A DNA stretch of 45,640 bases from JAAYYY01 sp964602995 (GTDB lineage: Bacteria > Chloroflexota > Anaerolineae > Promineifilales > Promineifilaceae): the NCBI GenBank assembly GCA_964602995.1, contig CAZRTM010000016.1, positions 1-45,640 of the forward strand, read 5' to 3'. Under the pieces are notes generated by a model, which ran no database searches, was not told the DNA's origin, and worked only from the letters and a program-made list of their open reading frames with translations. A program made the translations under genes and the position numbers. Positions within the stretch are counted from its first letter, which is position 1, and each line of letters begins with the position of its first letter. Below, one piece after another: positions 33,899-41,403 of this stretch.

Positions 33899-34662
33899 CC
33901 GTTCCAGCGCAGCCGACTGTTAATGGCAGAGATCTCTTGTTTCAGTTGTAACAATCCCGGGTAATCGGGAACGTTGGCAACATCCTGCTTTAGCGCTTCA
34001 AACGCTTCGCGATTCTCTTGCATCTTGTCATACGCTTTTTCCGCTTCCTCTTCCTCACCCAACTGCTCGTGGGAACGGGCCAGATAGTAATAGGCGAGCA
34101 GGTTCAACTGTGGGTTTTCAATGCCCAGTCTGACGGCCAGCTCCAGGCGCGGCGCGGCGTCTGCGTAGCGCTCCAGCCGGTACTGGGTAGCGCCAAGATG
34201 GTAGTGATTTAGCCCTTCTCTGGCCCTTAGCTCAACCGCTCTTGCAAATTGTTGCTCTGCTTCCTCAAGGCGGTTTTGTGAGTAGAGAATCTGGCCCAGC
34301 ATGTTGTGGCTGGAGTCGCTGTTCTCGTTCAGGCGAATGGCTTCGCGAATGCTTTCCTCGGCGATATCCAGGCGAGACATGGCGAAGTAGATGAGAGAAC
34401 GGAGATAGTGGGATTCCCAGCGCTCTGGTCGCTTCTCGATTGACCTTTCTGTGAGAGCCAGCGCCTCTTCCAAGTCACCACGCCGGTAGTGCTGTACAGC
34501 GCGGTGTAGATGGGGCGGCAGAATGAGAAAGCGCAACCCTTCCATCAGGACGTAGCCGCCCACAAAGGCCAGGGCTGTGAATGCCAACTGCTCTGTCATA
34601 AGGAAGACGATCAGGGCCGCCAGCAGCGGGATTGCAAATAACAGATTCCATCGTCGGTCCAT
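33895..34662 (-). CDS. TPR-repeat membrane protein
   Basis: The 255-residue protein has two N-terminal membrane helices (about 6-22 and 27-46). A cytoplasmic or exposed helical region (about 58-235) follows, with four to five TPR-like units, for example ALALTERSIEKRPERWESHYLRSLIYFAM and SSHNMLGQILY-type A/B helix pairs. TPR units mediate protein contacts; no catalytic part is present. It is 26 nt downstream of the M24 peptidase gene in the same direction and probably co-transcribed, but a shared role is not evident. Confidence 0.8.
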   Translation of the reverse strand: MDRRWNLLFAIPLLAALIVFLMTEQLAFTALAFVGGYVLMEGLRFLILPPHLHRAVQHYRRGDLEEALALTERSIEKRPERWESHYLRSLIYFAMSRLDIAEESIREAIRLNENSDSSHNMLGQILYSQNRLEEAEQQFARAVELRAREGLNHYHLGATQYRLERYADAAPRLELAVRLGIENPQLNLLAYYYLARSHEQLGEEEEAEKAYDKMQENREAFEALKQDVANVPDYPGLLQLKQEISAINSRLRWNG

Positions 34663-34688
34663 AAGCGGGGAGGTCTCCTGAGCCTTCT

Positions 34689-35783
34689 TTAACTGAGAGG
34701 GATGAGCGGTTGCTTGGGGCAGTGGCTCAGCATTTCAATGCCACCTTCCACCAAGAGCACCAGATCTTCAATACGGATGCCGCCCCACTGTGGAATATAG
34801 ACACCCGGTTCAACGGTGGTCACCATACCGGGTTGCAACAGTATCCCTTCTGGGGCATTTGGCGATAGGCGCGGTCCTTCGTGAATGAACAGGCCGAGGC
34901 CATGCCCCAGCCCGTGTCCAAAGTGATCGGCATATCCAGCGCCGGCGATAATATCTCTGGCTGTGGCATCGGCTTCAGATCCCGTCATGCCAGGCCGTAG
35001 TGCTTCGAGTGCAGTGGTCTGTGCCTGTAGCACGAGATCGTAGAGTTGCTGGAACTGCTCATCTGGCGCTTCGCCCATGTAAAATGTGCGTGTCAGGTCG
35101 CTGCAGTAGCCGTTGACGCTGGCCCCCATGTCCACGATCAGACTATCGCCGGGCTGCAGCTTACGTTCGCCCGGCATATGGTGCGGCAAGGCAGCGTTTG
35201 GCCCAGACGCCACGTGCACAGGAAAGGCCAGACCATCCGCGCCAGCTTCGCGCATCGCTTTTTCCAGCTGCCAGGCCAGTTCCTGTTCTGATTGCCCAGG
35301 ACGAGCCAGTTGCGGTACGAGGCTCATAGCGGCATCCGTGATACGGGCGGCTTGCTGTATCAACTCGATTTCCGACTGGCTCTTGACTGCGCGCAACGGT
35401 TCAACTGTCTGTTCTACTGGCTTCCATTCGACCGCCTCTACTTCCTCCAGTACTTTGTACTCGTATAGGGTCACGTGCTGGCTTTCCAGCGCCAGACGCG
35501 CTCCCTCATGCTTGGCTAATAAATCCTGGATGTCTGATTGTTTGAGGATTTTGAAAAGCTCGAAATCGGGCGACTGTTCCCTGGCCTGTTCCCAGTAGCG
35601 GAAATCGGTCGCCAGATAGGCAGAATCGTGGGTTATAAGCAGCCAGCCGTTGGAGCCGGTGAAGCCGCTTAACCAACGGCGGTTCACAGCACTGCTTACC
35701 AGCAGCCCGTCTACTTCCCATTTTGCAAACAACTCTCGGGTTTGGGCCAACCTTTTTTCTATGTAAGTTTCAGTTCGGTTCAC
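34689..35783 (-). CDS. M24B metallopeptidase (Xaa-Pro aminopeptidase/dipeptidase)
   Basis: This 364-residue cytoplasmic pita-bread-fold peptidase has an N-terminal creatinase-like domain (about 10-130) and a catalytic domain with all five dimetal ligands: two Asp in VDMGASVNGYCSDLTRTF, His in HGLGHGLGLFIHEGP, and Glu in TTVEPGVYIP and RIEDLVLL. It removes an N-terminal residue before proline or splits Xaa-Pro dipeptides. Length fits the PepQ/YpdF-like group. GTG is the start, with GGAG 10 nt upstream. TATAAT on the minus strand 40 nt before the start gives a likely promoter. Confidence 0.93.
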   Translation of the reverse strand: MNRTETYIEKRLAQTRELFAKWEVDGLLVSSAVNRRWLSGFTGSNGWLLITHDSAYLATDFRYWEQAREQSPDFELFKILKQSDIQDLLAKHEGARLALESQHVTLYEYKVLEEVEAVEWKPVEQTVEPLRAVKSQSEIELIQQAARITDAAMSLVPQLARPGQSEQELAWQLEKAMREAGADGLAFPVHVASGPNAALPHHMPGERKLQPGDSLIVDMGASVNGYCSDLTRTFYMGEAPDEQFQQLYDLVLQAQTTALEALRPGMTGSEADATARDIIAGAGYADHFGHGLGHGLGLFIHEGPRLSPNAPEGILLQPGMVTTVEPGVYIPQWGGIRIEDLVLLVEGGIEMLSHCPKQPLIPLS

Positions 35784-35822
35784 TTTGCGCTTACTCCATA
35801 TCTATTTCGTGGGGCGGATGAA

Positions 35823-35828
35823 ATTATA
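35823..35828 (-). promoter_or_regulatory. Probable -10 box for the M24 peptidase gene
   Basis: TATAAT on the minus strand (35828-35823) lies 40 nt before the GTG start. The -35 region is poorly conserved. Confidence 0.5.
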
Positions 35829-35936
35829 CCGTAAAAGATGAAAGCACCTTACCTGAGCGATGATACCACGTACACGGCAATGAAGGCGGACCAATATGTA
35901 ACAAATGGGCTAGTGCGACGTTTAGTATAGGTAGAC

Positions 35937-35942
35937 TATACT
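35937..35942 (+). promoter_or_regulatory. -10 box close to the sensor kinase start
   Basis: TATACT at 35937-35942 lies 10 nt before the ATG at 35953. No Shine-Dalgarno fits between, and the -35 is weak. A near-leaderless transcript (about 4 nt leader) is the simplest reading. Confidence 0.5.
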
Positions 35943-35952
35943 CAAAATATTA

Positions 35953-38496
35953 ATGAACGGACTGCAAGACACGATACCAAATTTGCTTTTAAGCCTCGAG
36001 CCTGCTGCCATCGCTGCCGTATTTTCCCAGGCAGACCTGGCGTCTTGGGCTGTTCTGGCTAGCCTCTTTCTGATGGCGTGGCTCGTGGTTCGCGACCGTT
36101 CCTACGACATGCCTCCCGCTGAACGTGACAGCGTGTTGGACGGCTTGCCGGACGGCATCCTCATTCTCGATTCAGAAGGGTATATTGAGGATATCAACCC
36201 CGCCTGTGAAAGTATATTGGCGCTAGATGCCTCAGACGTGGTTGGCAAACATTTGATTCGCGTGCTTCCTGAATGGGAACCTATCTGGGAAGAGGCGCAG
36301 ACTGATACGGGCGCCGGTGCAGAAATCAGGCAGATGGTGGAAGGGCAGGAGCGTGTCTATGAGTTGCGCATTACCCATTTTAAGCAGAACAGCCATCTGG
36401 TCGTGCTGCGCGATATTACACGGTATAAGAAGACCGAAGCAGAGCTTCTGTCCAGGCAAAGGCTCTTTGAGAACCTGGTAGAAATTGCGCGCACGACGTC
36501 AAAAGGCCCCACGTTGCAGGCCACGTTACAGAATGCGCTTGATATTGCGACTGAACTGACGGGAGCGGAGTATGGAAGCCTCTTTCTGCTCGACAGCCGT
36601 AATCGTGTCACCGAAAGCATTCTGGCGCGTGGGAAGATACCACCCGTGCCGCGCCGCGAGATTGTAGGCGCTGTCATGGATAAGGGATTGGCCGGTTGGG
36701 CCGTCCGTCATCAGGAAGCGGCGCTTGTCCACGATACAGTCCAGGATGAGCGCTGGGTGACCCTGCCTGACCAACCGTATGCCGTGCGCTCGGTGCTTGT
36801 TGTGCCCATTACCAGCCAATCTGAAGTGCCGGGGGTGCTAACCCTTCAGCATTCACAGCCCAACCATTTTACTGAGCAAGATCGGGTTTTGATCCAGGCC
36901 GCGTCGGACCAGATCGCCCTTGCTCTGCGCAATGCCCAGATTTATGAAGAACAGCGCCTTCTTGCCGACCGGCAGTTGACCCTTTATGAAGCGCTGCGCA
37001 CTATTGCGGAACATCTGGAACCGGCAACCGTCACCCACCTTGCTGTGGACACAATTTCTGAGCTAACTGGCTGGCAGGTGGTTGGTATTCTGGCGCCGGC
37101 GTCTGACGGGCAATCGCTGACCGTTGCCTCGGCTACGGGCCACCTTGCCAGGCTGGTTGGCTCCTCGCTACCAGCTTCTGAACAACTGTATTGTGAGGTA
37201 TATAGAGAGGGGAAGACCACAATCGTTCAGAGCGCGGAGGAGATGACAGCTACACTGGAAGGTGCTGTACGAAACGGTGTGCAAAGCGCCATGTTTGTGC
37301 CCCTGCGGCATGCGCAGGAACGGCTCGGCGTTTTGACCGTACAGAGTACAGAAGAGGCCGCATTTGGCCAGGATGAAATCAGGCTGGCTGAATCGCTGGC
37401 TGATGCTATTGCGATGGCTATTGCCAATGCTCATCTCTTTAAGGCGAGCACAGATGAACGAAGCCGCTTGGAGGCGTTGATTCAGTCCAACCGCGACGGA
37501 ATCATCCTCGTCGGCACCGACCAGCGCATTCTTGTCGTCAATGAACCGGCGTTGTCCTATCTCAATCTGCCAGGCGAGCCTGGGGAGTGGATCTACCGTT
37601 CTCTTTCCGCGCTGTTGGACAACTTGCATCAGAGTTCGTCTGACTTTGCGGAGACTGCTTTTATGCAGGTACATGGCTCAGAGCGGCACGAAGAGGCCAC
37701 TGAGGGCGAAGTAGAGATTGGCTCACGCGCTCTACACTGGCTCAGCCTGCCTGTGCGCACCGCTGATGCTCTTATCGGGCGCCTGGTTGTATTGGAAGAT
37801 GTAACCCGCGAACGCTCACTACAGCGTATGCGTGATGACCTGACGCACACGATGGTCCACGACCTGCGCAACCCACTTAATATCGTCTCCGGTACATTGG
37901 AGATGTTGCGCGACCGTGTTTCTCCTACGCCTTCATCGGATATAGGCCAGATGCTACGCATTGCCAATCATAGCACGCAGCAGATGCTGAATCTGGTGAA
38001 TGGTATCTTGAATATCAGTCGCCTGGAGAGTGGGCGGTTACCCCTAAAGCGCGAAGAGATAAGCCCCCTGGAGCTGGTGGAGAACGTTCTGGCGCTACAG
38101 GAACCATTGGCGATGGAGAAGGAACTTGATCTGGTTCTGAAGCGGAATGGCCATTTGCCTCCGGTCGCGGTTGATGTGGAGCTGATGGAGCGTGTGCTCC
38201 AGAATCTTGTGGGCAATGCCATCAAGTTTACACCAGCGGGCGGCTCAGTTGAAGTGAGCGTCAAGGAAAATGGCATAGGGATGCAGTTTGCCGTACGCGA
38301 TAGCGGACCTGGTGTGGCGGAAGATATCCGCGATCAACTGTTTGAGAAGTTTGTGAAGGGGAGCGAGGCAGAGCGGGGAAGTGGGCTTGGGCTTACGTTT
38401 TGCCGCATGGCGATTGAGGCGCATGGCGGGCGAATCTGGGTCGAGAGCGAACCGGGTAGTGGCGCGACCTTCTTATTCACCCTGCCATCGGATTGA
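35953..38496 (+). CDS. PAS/GAF sensor histidine kinase
   Basis: This is an 847-residue kinase. Domains in order: one N-terminal membrane helix (about 28-46), PAS (about 60-160), GAF 1 (about 180-330), GAF 2 (about 345-500), a second PAS-like domain (about 510-620), HisKA with H636 in MVHDLRNP, and HATPase with N755 (GNAIKFTP), D783 (DSGPG) and a GSGLGLTF G box. It should autophosphorylate in response to ligands bound in PAS/GAF and pass phosphate to a response regulator. None is adjacent, so it is an orphan. Key residues are intact. Short spacing from its -10 box suggests a leaderless or near-leaderless mRNA. It converges with selD. Confidence 0.93.
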   Translation: MNGLQDTIPNLLLSLEPAAIAAVFSQADLASWAVLASLFLMAWLVVRDRSYDMPPAERDSVLDGLPDGILILDSEGYIEDINPACESILALDASDVVGKHLIRVLPEWEPIWEEAQTDTGAGAEIRQMVEGQERVYELRITHFKQNSHLVVLRDITRYKKTEAELLSRQRLFENLVEIARTTSKGPTLQATLQNALDIATELTGAEYGSLFLLDSRNRVTESILARGKIPPVPRREIVGAVMDKGLAGWAVRHQEAALVHDTVQDERWVTLPDQPYAVRSVLVVPITSQSEVPGVLTLQHSQPNHFTEQDRVLIQAASDQIALALRNAQIYEEQRLLADRQLTLYEALRTIAEHLEPATVTHLAVDTISELTGWQVVGILAPASDGQSLTVASATGHLARLVGSSLPASEQLYCEVYREGKTTIVQSAEEMTATLEGAVRNGVQSAMFVPLRHAQERLGVLTVQSTEEAAFGQDEIRLAESLADAIAMAIANAHLFKASTDERSRLEALIQSNRDGIILVGTDQRILVVNEPALSYLNLPGEPGEWIYRSLSALLDNLHQSSSDFAETAFMQVHGSERHEEATEGEVEIGSRALHWLSLPVRTADALIGRLVVLEDVTRERSLQRMRDDLTHTMVHDLRNPLNIVSGTLEMLRDRVSPTPSSDIGQMLRIANHSTQQMLNLVNGILNISRLESGRLPLKREEISPLELVENVLALQEPLAMEKELDLVLKRNGHLPPVAVDVELMERVLQNLVGNAIKFTPAGGSVEVSVKENGIGMQFAVRDSGPGVAEDIRDQLFEKFVKGSEAERGSGLGLTFCRMAIEAHGGRIWVESEPGSGATFLFTLPSD

Positions 38497-38508
38497 GCTG
38501 AGAAACCC

Positions 38509-39549
38509 TCAGCAGCCTACATGTAGGTTCCCTTGCCCCTCTTCTACATACCCAACCAGGTAAGCATCAGGCAAGCGCTCCAGGAACGTGGCTGCCTGCT
38601 CTCCAGGCAGCGCGATCAGCAAGCCACCTGAGGTCTCAGGTGTCCACAAGAGATCCCGGTAGAGCGTAGAAATTTCGTCGCTAAACGTCACCCAACGCCC
38701 AAAGTAGTCCATATTGCGGCCCATTCCGCCGGGAAAGGCGCCAGCCCCTCCATATTCGACGGCGCCGGGCAGCCACTGGAGCTTTGTCAGGTCGAGGTGG
38801 AAGTCCACGTCGGCGTGTTGAGCCATTTCTCGCGCATGGCCCAGTAGGCCAAAGCCGGTTATGTCAGTCATGCTACGGGCGTTTAGCTCAAGGGCAAGCC
38901 GGGCTGCATCTCGATTCAACCGCTTCATACTGTCAACGGCAGCTTTCACATCACTTGCCCCGGCCCTTCCTTGCTTCAACGCTGTAGTGACAACGCCGGT
39001 ACCCAGCCGCTTTGTTAGCAAGAGGGTGTCGCCGGGCTGGGCGCCTCCTTTGCGCTTCACAAGTTCTGGATCTATAACACCGGTCACGGCCAGCCCGTAC
39101 TTCGGTTCCTTGTCGTCAACGCTGTGGCCGCCCACGACGACGGCCCCGGCTTCGGCTACTTTTTCGGCGCCACCACGCAAAATCTCGCGCAGGATGGCAT
39201 GATCCAGGTTGGCCGGGAAGGCAACGAGGTTGATCGCAAAGAGGACTTCACCGCCCATGGCGTAGACGTCGGACATCGCGTTGGCAGCAGCAATTGCGCC
39301 GAAGTCGTAAGGATCGTCTACAACCGGCGGGAAGAAGTCGGTGGTCGTTATGATAGCCTGAGAATCGTTGAGCCGATATACGGCGGCATCGTCCGCCCGA
39401 TCAAGACCGACGAGCAGATCGGGGAACTGTTCTGGGCTAAAGGTTTCTCGAAGTGGCTGCAACACGTGCGCCAGCTCGGCAGGGCCGAGTTTAGACGCTC
39501 AACCAGCGCAAGAGGCCAGCGTTGTCAGCCGGATTTTTTCCTGGGTCAT
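38509..39549 (-). CDS. selD: Selenophosphate synthetase SelD with selenocysteine at codon 17
   Basis: SelD makes selenophosphate from selenide and ATP, the Se donor for Sec-tRNA. The body has the family motifs: DDAAVYRL, TTTDFFPPVVDDPYDFGAIAAANAMSD-type ATP/Mg binding and GGHSVDD, then TDITGFGLLGHA and the TPETSGGLL C-terminal motif. The apparent start at a GTG (39465) is too late. The frame continues upstream to ATG 39549 (AAGG upstream) through an in-frame TGA at 39501-39499. The N-terminus reads ...LASCAG-U-ASKLGPAEL, and U17 and K20 match Cys17 and Lys20 of E. coli SelD. The TGA must therefore be recoded as Sec. Total length is 346 residues. selB is in the same window. Confidence 0.93.
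39475..39501 (-). promoter_or_regulatory. UGA-Sec codon with candidate bacterial SECIS hairpin
   Basis: The TGA codon is at 39501-39499. After 9 nt, a perfect 6-bp stem follows (CTCGGC 39489-39484 with GCCGAG 39480-39475) around the loop CCT. The apical loop begins 16 nt after TGA, in the range I recall for bacterial SECIS elements. The small loop lacks the G usually expected at its first positions unless the upper pairs open. Confidence 0.7.
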
Positions 39550-39603
39550 TTGCCTTAACTCAAAAGTAAATAATGATACGGAACATACGTAATCTCTACG
39601 AAA

Positions 39604-39631
39604 AGTATACCCTCCTTAGAGCCTTGTGCAA
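39604..39631 (-). promoter_or_regulatory. Promoter of selD
   Basis: On the minus strand TTGCAC (39631-39626) and TATACT (39609-39604) are 16 nt apart. Transcription would start near 39597, about 48 nt before the ATG at 39549, which supports the longer selD gene. Confidence 0.7.
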
Positions 39632-39636
39632 TCCGA

Positions 39637-39664
39637 TTGACGGGCTAAGGTGAAGCGCTATAAT
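39637..39664 (+). promoter_or_regulatory. Leaderless-type promoter of the DUF3662-FHA gene
   Basis: TTGACG (39637-39642) and TATAAT (39659-39664) are 16 nt apart. An ATG at 39663 lies inside the -10 box and cannot be in the transcript. The next in-frame ATG (39672) is 7 nt after the box and is the start. The -35 is only 5 bp from the -35 of the divergent selD promoter. Confidence 0.85.
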
Positions 39665-39671
39665 GCGATCG

Positions 39672-40478
39672 ATGCGCAGAGGACGAGATAAATTCCAGGG
39701 ATTTGAGCGATTAGCGCAGCGGCTCGTTGAAGGGTCGCTGGGCTGGTTGACGGGCGACCGCACAAAGGTCGTCGAGGTTGCCACCCAGTTAGCGCGTGCT
39801 TTGGAAGATAGCCATGGCGGTTCGTCGGCCCCGAATTACTATCGCGTCACCGTACACCCTGGTTACCTACGCCAGCTTGAAAAACAACAACCCGAATTAA
39901 CTGAGCGCCTATGCGCCTATCTCAGTGAACTGGCGCAACAGAGTGGGCTGGCTATCAGCGGAGAGCCTCGTCTGGAATTTCTTCCCGACGCCGCGTTGCG
40001 TCGCAATGAACTTGTCGTTGAGACACGCCGTGAGCGCCATCCTGGAGAGACGACCAACGTATTCAGGCAAGAGGAAAGCAGCCCGTTGGACCAGTTGAAG
40101 AAGCTGGATGCTTTCCTCATCATTAACGGGCGCCGCCATGTTGGGTTAGACAAGCCCCTGATAACGATTGGCCGGAGCGTCGATAATGACGTGATCGTCG
40201 ATTCGCCAGTTGTCAGCCGGCAACACGCCCATATCCGCTGGCGTTATGGCCGTTTCGTCTTATTTGATGTGGGCAGTCGTGGCGGCATTACCGTGAACGG
40301 TGAACCCTGTCGAGAGTGTGTCCTCCAGCCAGGAGACCTGATCGCCCTTTCTGATCGTATCCCCCTCATCTATGGAGAAGGCCTGGAGAATCGCGGCGAG
40401 CTGGTCGTTGTCAGTGATCACGGACAGGATACCCTCGCTCTACCTGGGGCCACTCATTCTGGAGCCGATGAGAGCTAA
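39672..40478 (+). CDS. DUF3662 and FHA domain protein (FhaA-like)
   Basis: This 268-residue protein has an N-terminal DUF3662 domain (about 1-120; FERLAQRLVEGSLGWL, YYRVTVHPGYL) and a C-terminal FHA domain (about 155-250) with TIGRSVDND and VVSRQHAHI (phosphothreonine contact set G-R, S-x-x-H). The late NG motif reads SRGGITVNG instead of SxNGTxVNG. Actinobacterial FhaA has the same order, binds phosphorylated partners of PknA/B and takes part in wall synthesis. No Ser/Thr kinase is in the window. The start is fixed by promoter position. A second FHA gene follows by 20 nt. Confidence 0.88.
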   Translation: MRRGRDKFQGFERLAQRLVEGSLGWLTGDRTKVVEVATQLARALEDSHGGSSAPNYYRVTVHPGYLRQLEKQQPELTERLCAYLSELAQQSGLAISGEPRLEFLPDAALRRNELVVETRRERHPGETTNVFRQEESSPLDQLKKLDAFLIINGRRHVGLDKPLITIGRSVDNDVIVDSPVVSRQHAHIRWRYGRFVLFDVGSRGGITVNGEPCRECVLQPGDLIALSDRIPLIYGEGLENRGELVVVSDHGQDTLALPGATHSGADES

Positions 40479-40498
40479 CGGCTGAACTAAAACTGTTT

Positions 40499-40942
40499 AT
40501 GGATCCTGCAGTCATCCTTTTGTTATTGCGGCTCCTGGGAGCTGCACTCCTACTACTATTCTTCGCCCTGATCGCCTGGCTGATCTACCGGGACATGCGC
40601 GCAACGAGCGCAACCCTGGCGGAACGGGAGAAGAACTTTGGTACGGTGCGAGTGATTAGCAGCAACGGGGATGGCCCATCACCCGAGGTGGTTTACCCAC
40701 TTTTGCCGGTGACCAGCATTGGGCGGGCAATCAGCAACACCATTGTGCTGGAAGATGACTACGTATCTAATGAACACGCGCTGCTGATGTTGCGTGGGCA
40801 GCAGTGGTGGATCGAGGATCTGAATAGTCGAAATGGGACTTTGCTGAACGGAGTGCGCCTGGGGGAGAGTACGGTCATCAGTGCCGGGGACGTGATCACA
40901 ATTGGCAGCACGCAGTTGAAGGTTGAGCCTGGCTCATCTTAA
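40499..40942 (+). CDS. Membrane-anchored FHA domain protein (FhaB-like)
   Basis: The 147-residue protein has one N-terminal membrane helix (about 4-30), then a cytoplasmic FHA domain (about 60-145). The phosphothreonine-binding residues are intact: SIGRAISNT, YVSNEHALL and NSRNGTLLNG. Its FhaB counterpart in Actinobacteria recruits phosphoproteins to the division or elongation machinery. The gene lies 20 nt after the FhaA-like gene and lacks a Shine-Dalgarno, so it is probably translated by coupling. Its kinase partner, rodA and pbp genes are not next to it. Confidence 0.87.
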   Translation: MDPAVILLLLRLLGAALLLLFFALIAWLIYRDMRATSATLAEREKNFGTVRVISSNGDGPSPEVVYPLLPVTSIGRAISNTIVLEDDYVSNEHALLMLRGQQWWIEDLNSRNGTLLNGVRLGESTVISAGDVITIGSTQLKVEPGSS

Positions 40943-41367
40943 CGACTACGTCGTCTGCCTCACCTTTGCCCATCCAGATTTCGCCCAATCGATAGAAAAA
41001 CAACCAGTTTTTGGAAGTCGTGTAAGAAATCGGCTGTTTGGTTGATAACTATAGATGAGGGTGCTGCTATCAGCGCAGCTCTGGACAACCAACAGCCGGG
41101 TCCTATTGTGGTTTTCCTTCATGCAGAAATGCAGAAGGTGAAGTTGTGTACGCGGGGTATGTTACCGCCTCTGGAACGGGAAGAGCAAACTCGGCTGTTG
41201 GCGATGCCAGGATTGGAACAGGAAAGGCCTGGTGTGCGCTGGAATGCGTAGTTCACAGCGCTGGTTTCCGCTGACGCCGGGCCTTCTTGCTTCCACTCCT
41301 CACCCCTGATCTGGTCACACAACGCCCCGATTCCATCGATTTCATACTCCACAACGACAGCGCTGCT
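40943..41367. other. Non-coding stretch upstream of the ABC exporter
   Basis: This is about 425 nt with no convincing gene. A short plus-strand frame (41042-41251) and an overlapping minus-strand frame lack family features, ribosome sites and conservation that I can recognise. No strong hairpin with a U-run was seen. It may be a decayed gene or a spacer. Confidence 0.5.
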
Positions 41368-41396
41368 TCGCCACCGATCCTTGATAAGGTTATAAT
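41368..41396 (+). promoter_or_regulatory. Leaderless-type promoter of the ABC exporter
   Basis: TCGCCA (41368-41373) and TATAAT (41391-41396) are 17 nt apart. An ATG at 41395 lies in the -10 box. The next in-frame ATG, 41404, is 7 nt after it, so the start is at 41404 and the mRNA is leaderless. Confidence 0.75.
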
Positions 41397-41403
41397 GGTG
41401 GGC

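Noticed and set aside
38498..38513. Terminal TGA of selD preceded by TGC (…VGC-TGA-GGG), overlapped by a small hairpin, as a second selenocysteine like the GCUG tail of thioredoxin reductase.
   Set aside because: The protein already ends where SelD proteins normally end; the extension of eleven residues is not conserved in any pattern I know, and the hairpin includes the TGA itself instead of following it.
41287..41403. Longer N-terminus of the ABC exporter.
   Set aside because: The promoter -10 box lies inside this stretch, so it cannot be part of the mRNA from that promoter; the residues do not look like an exporter N-terminus.
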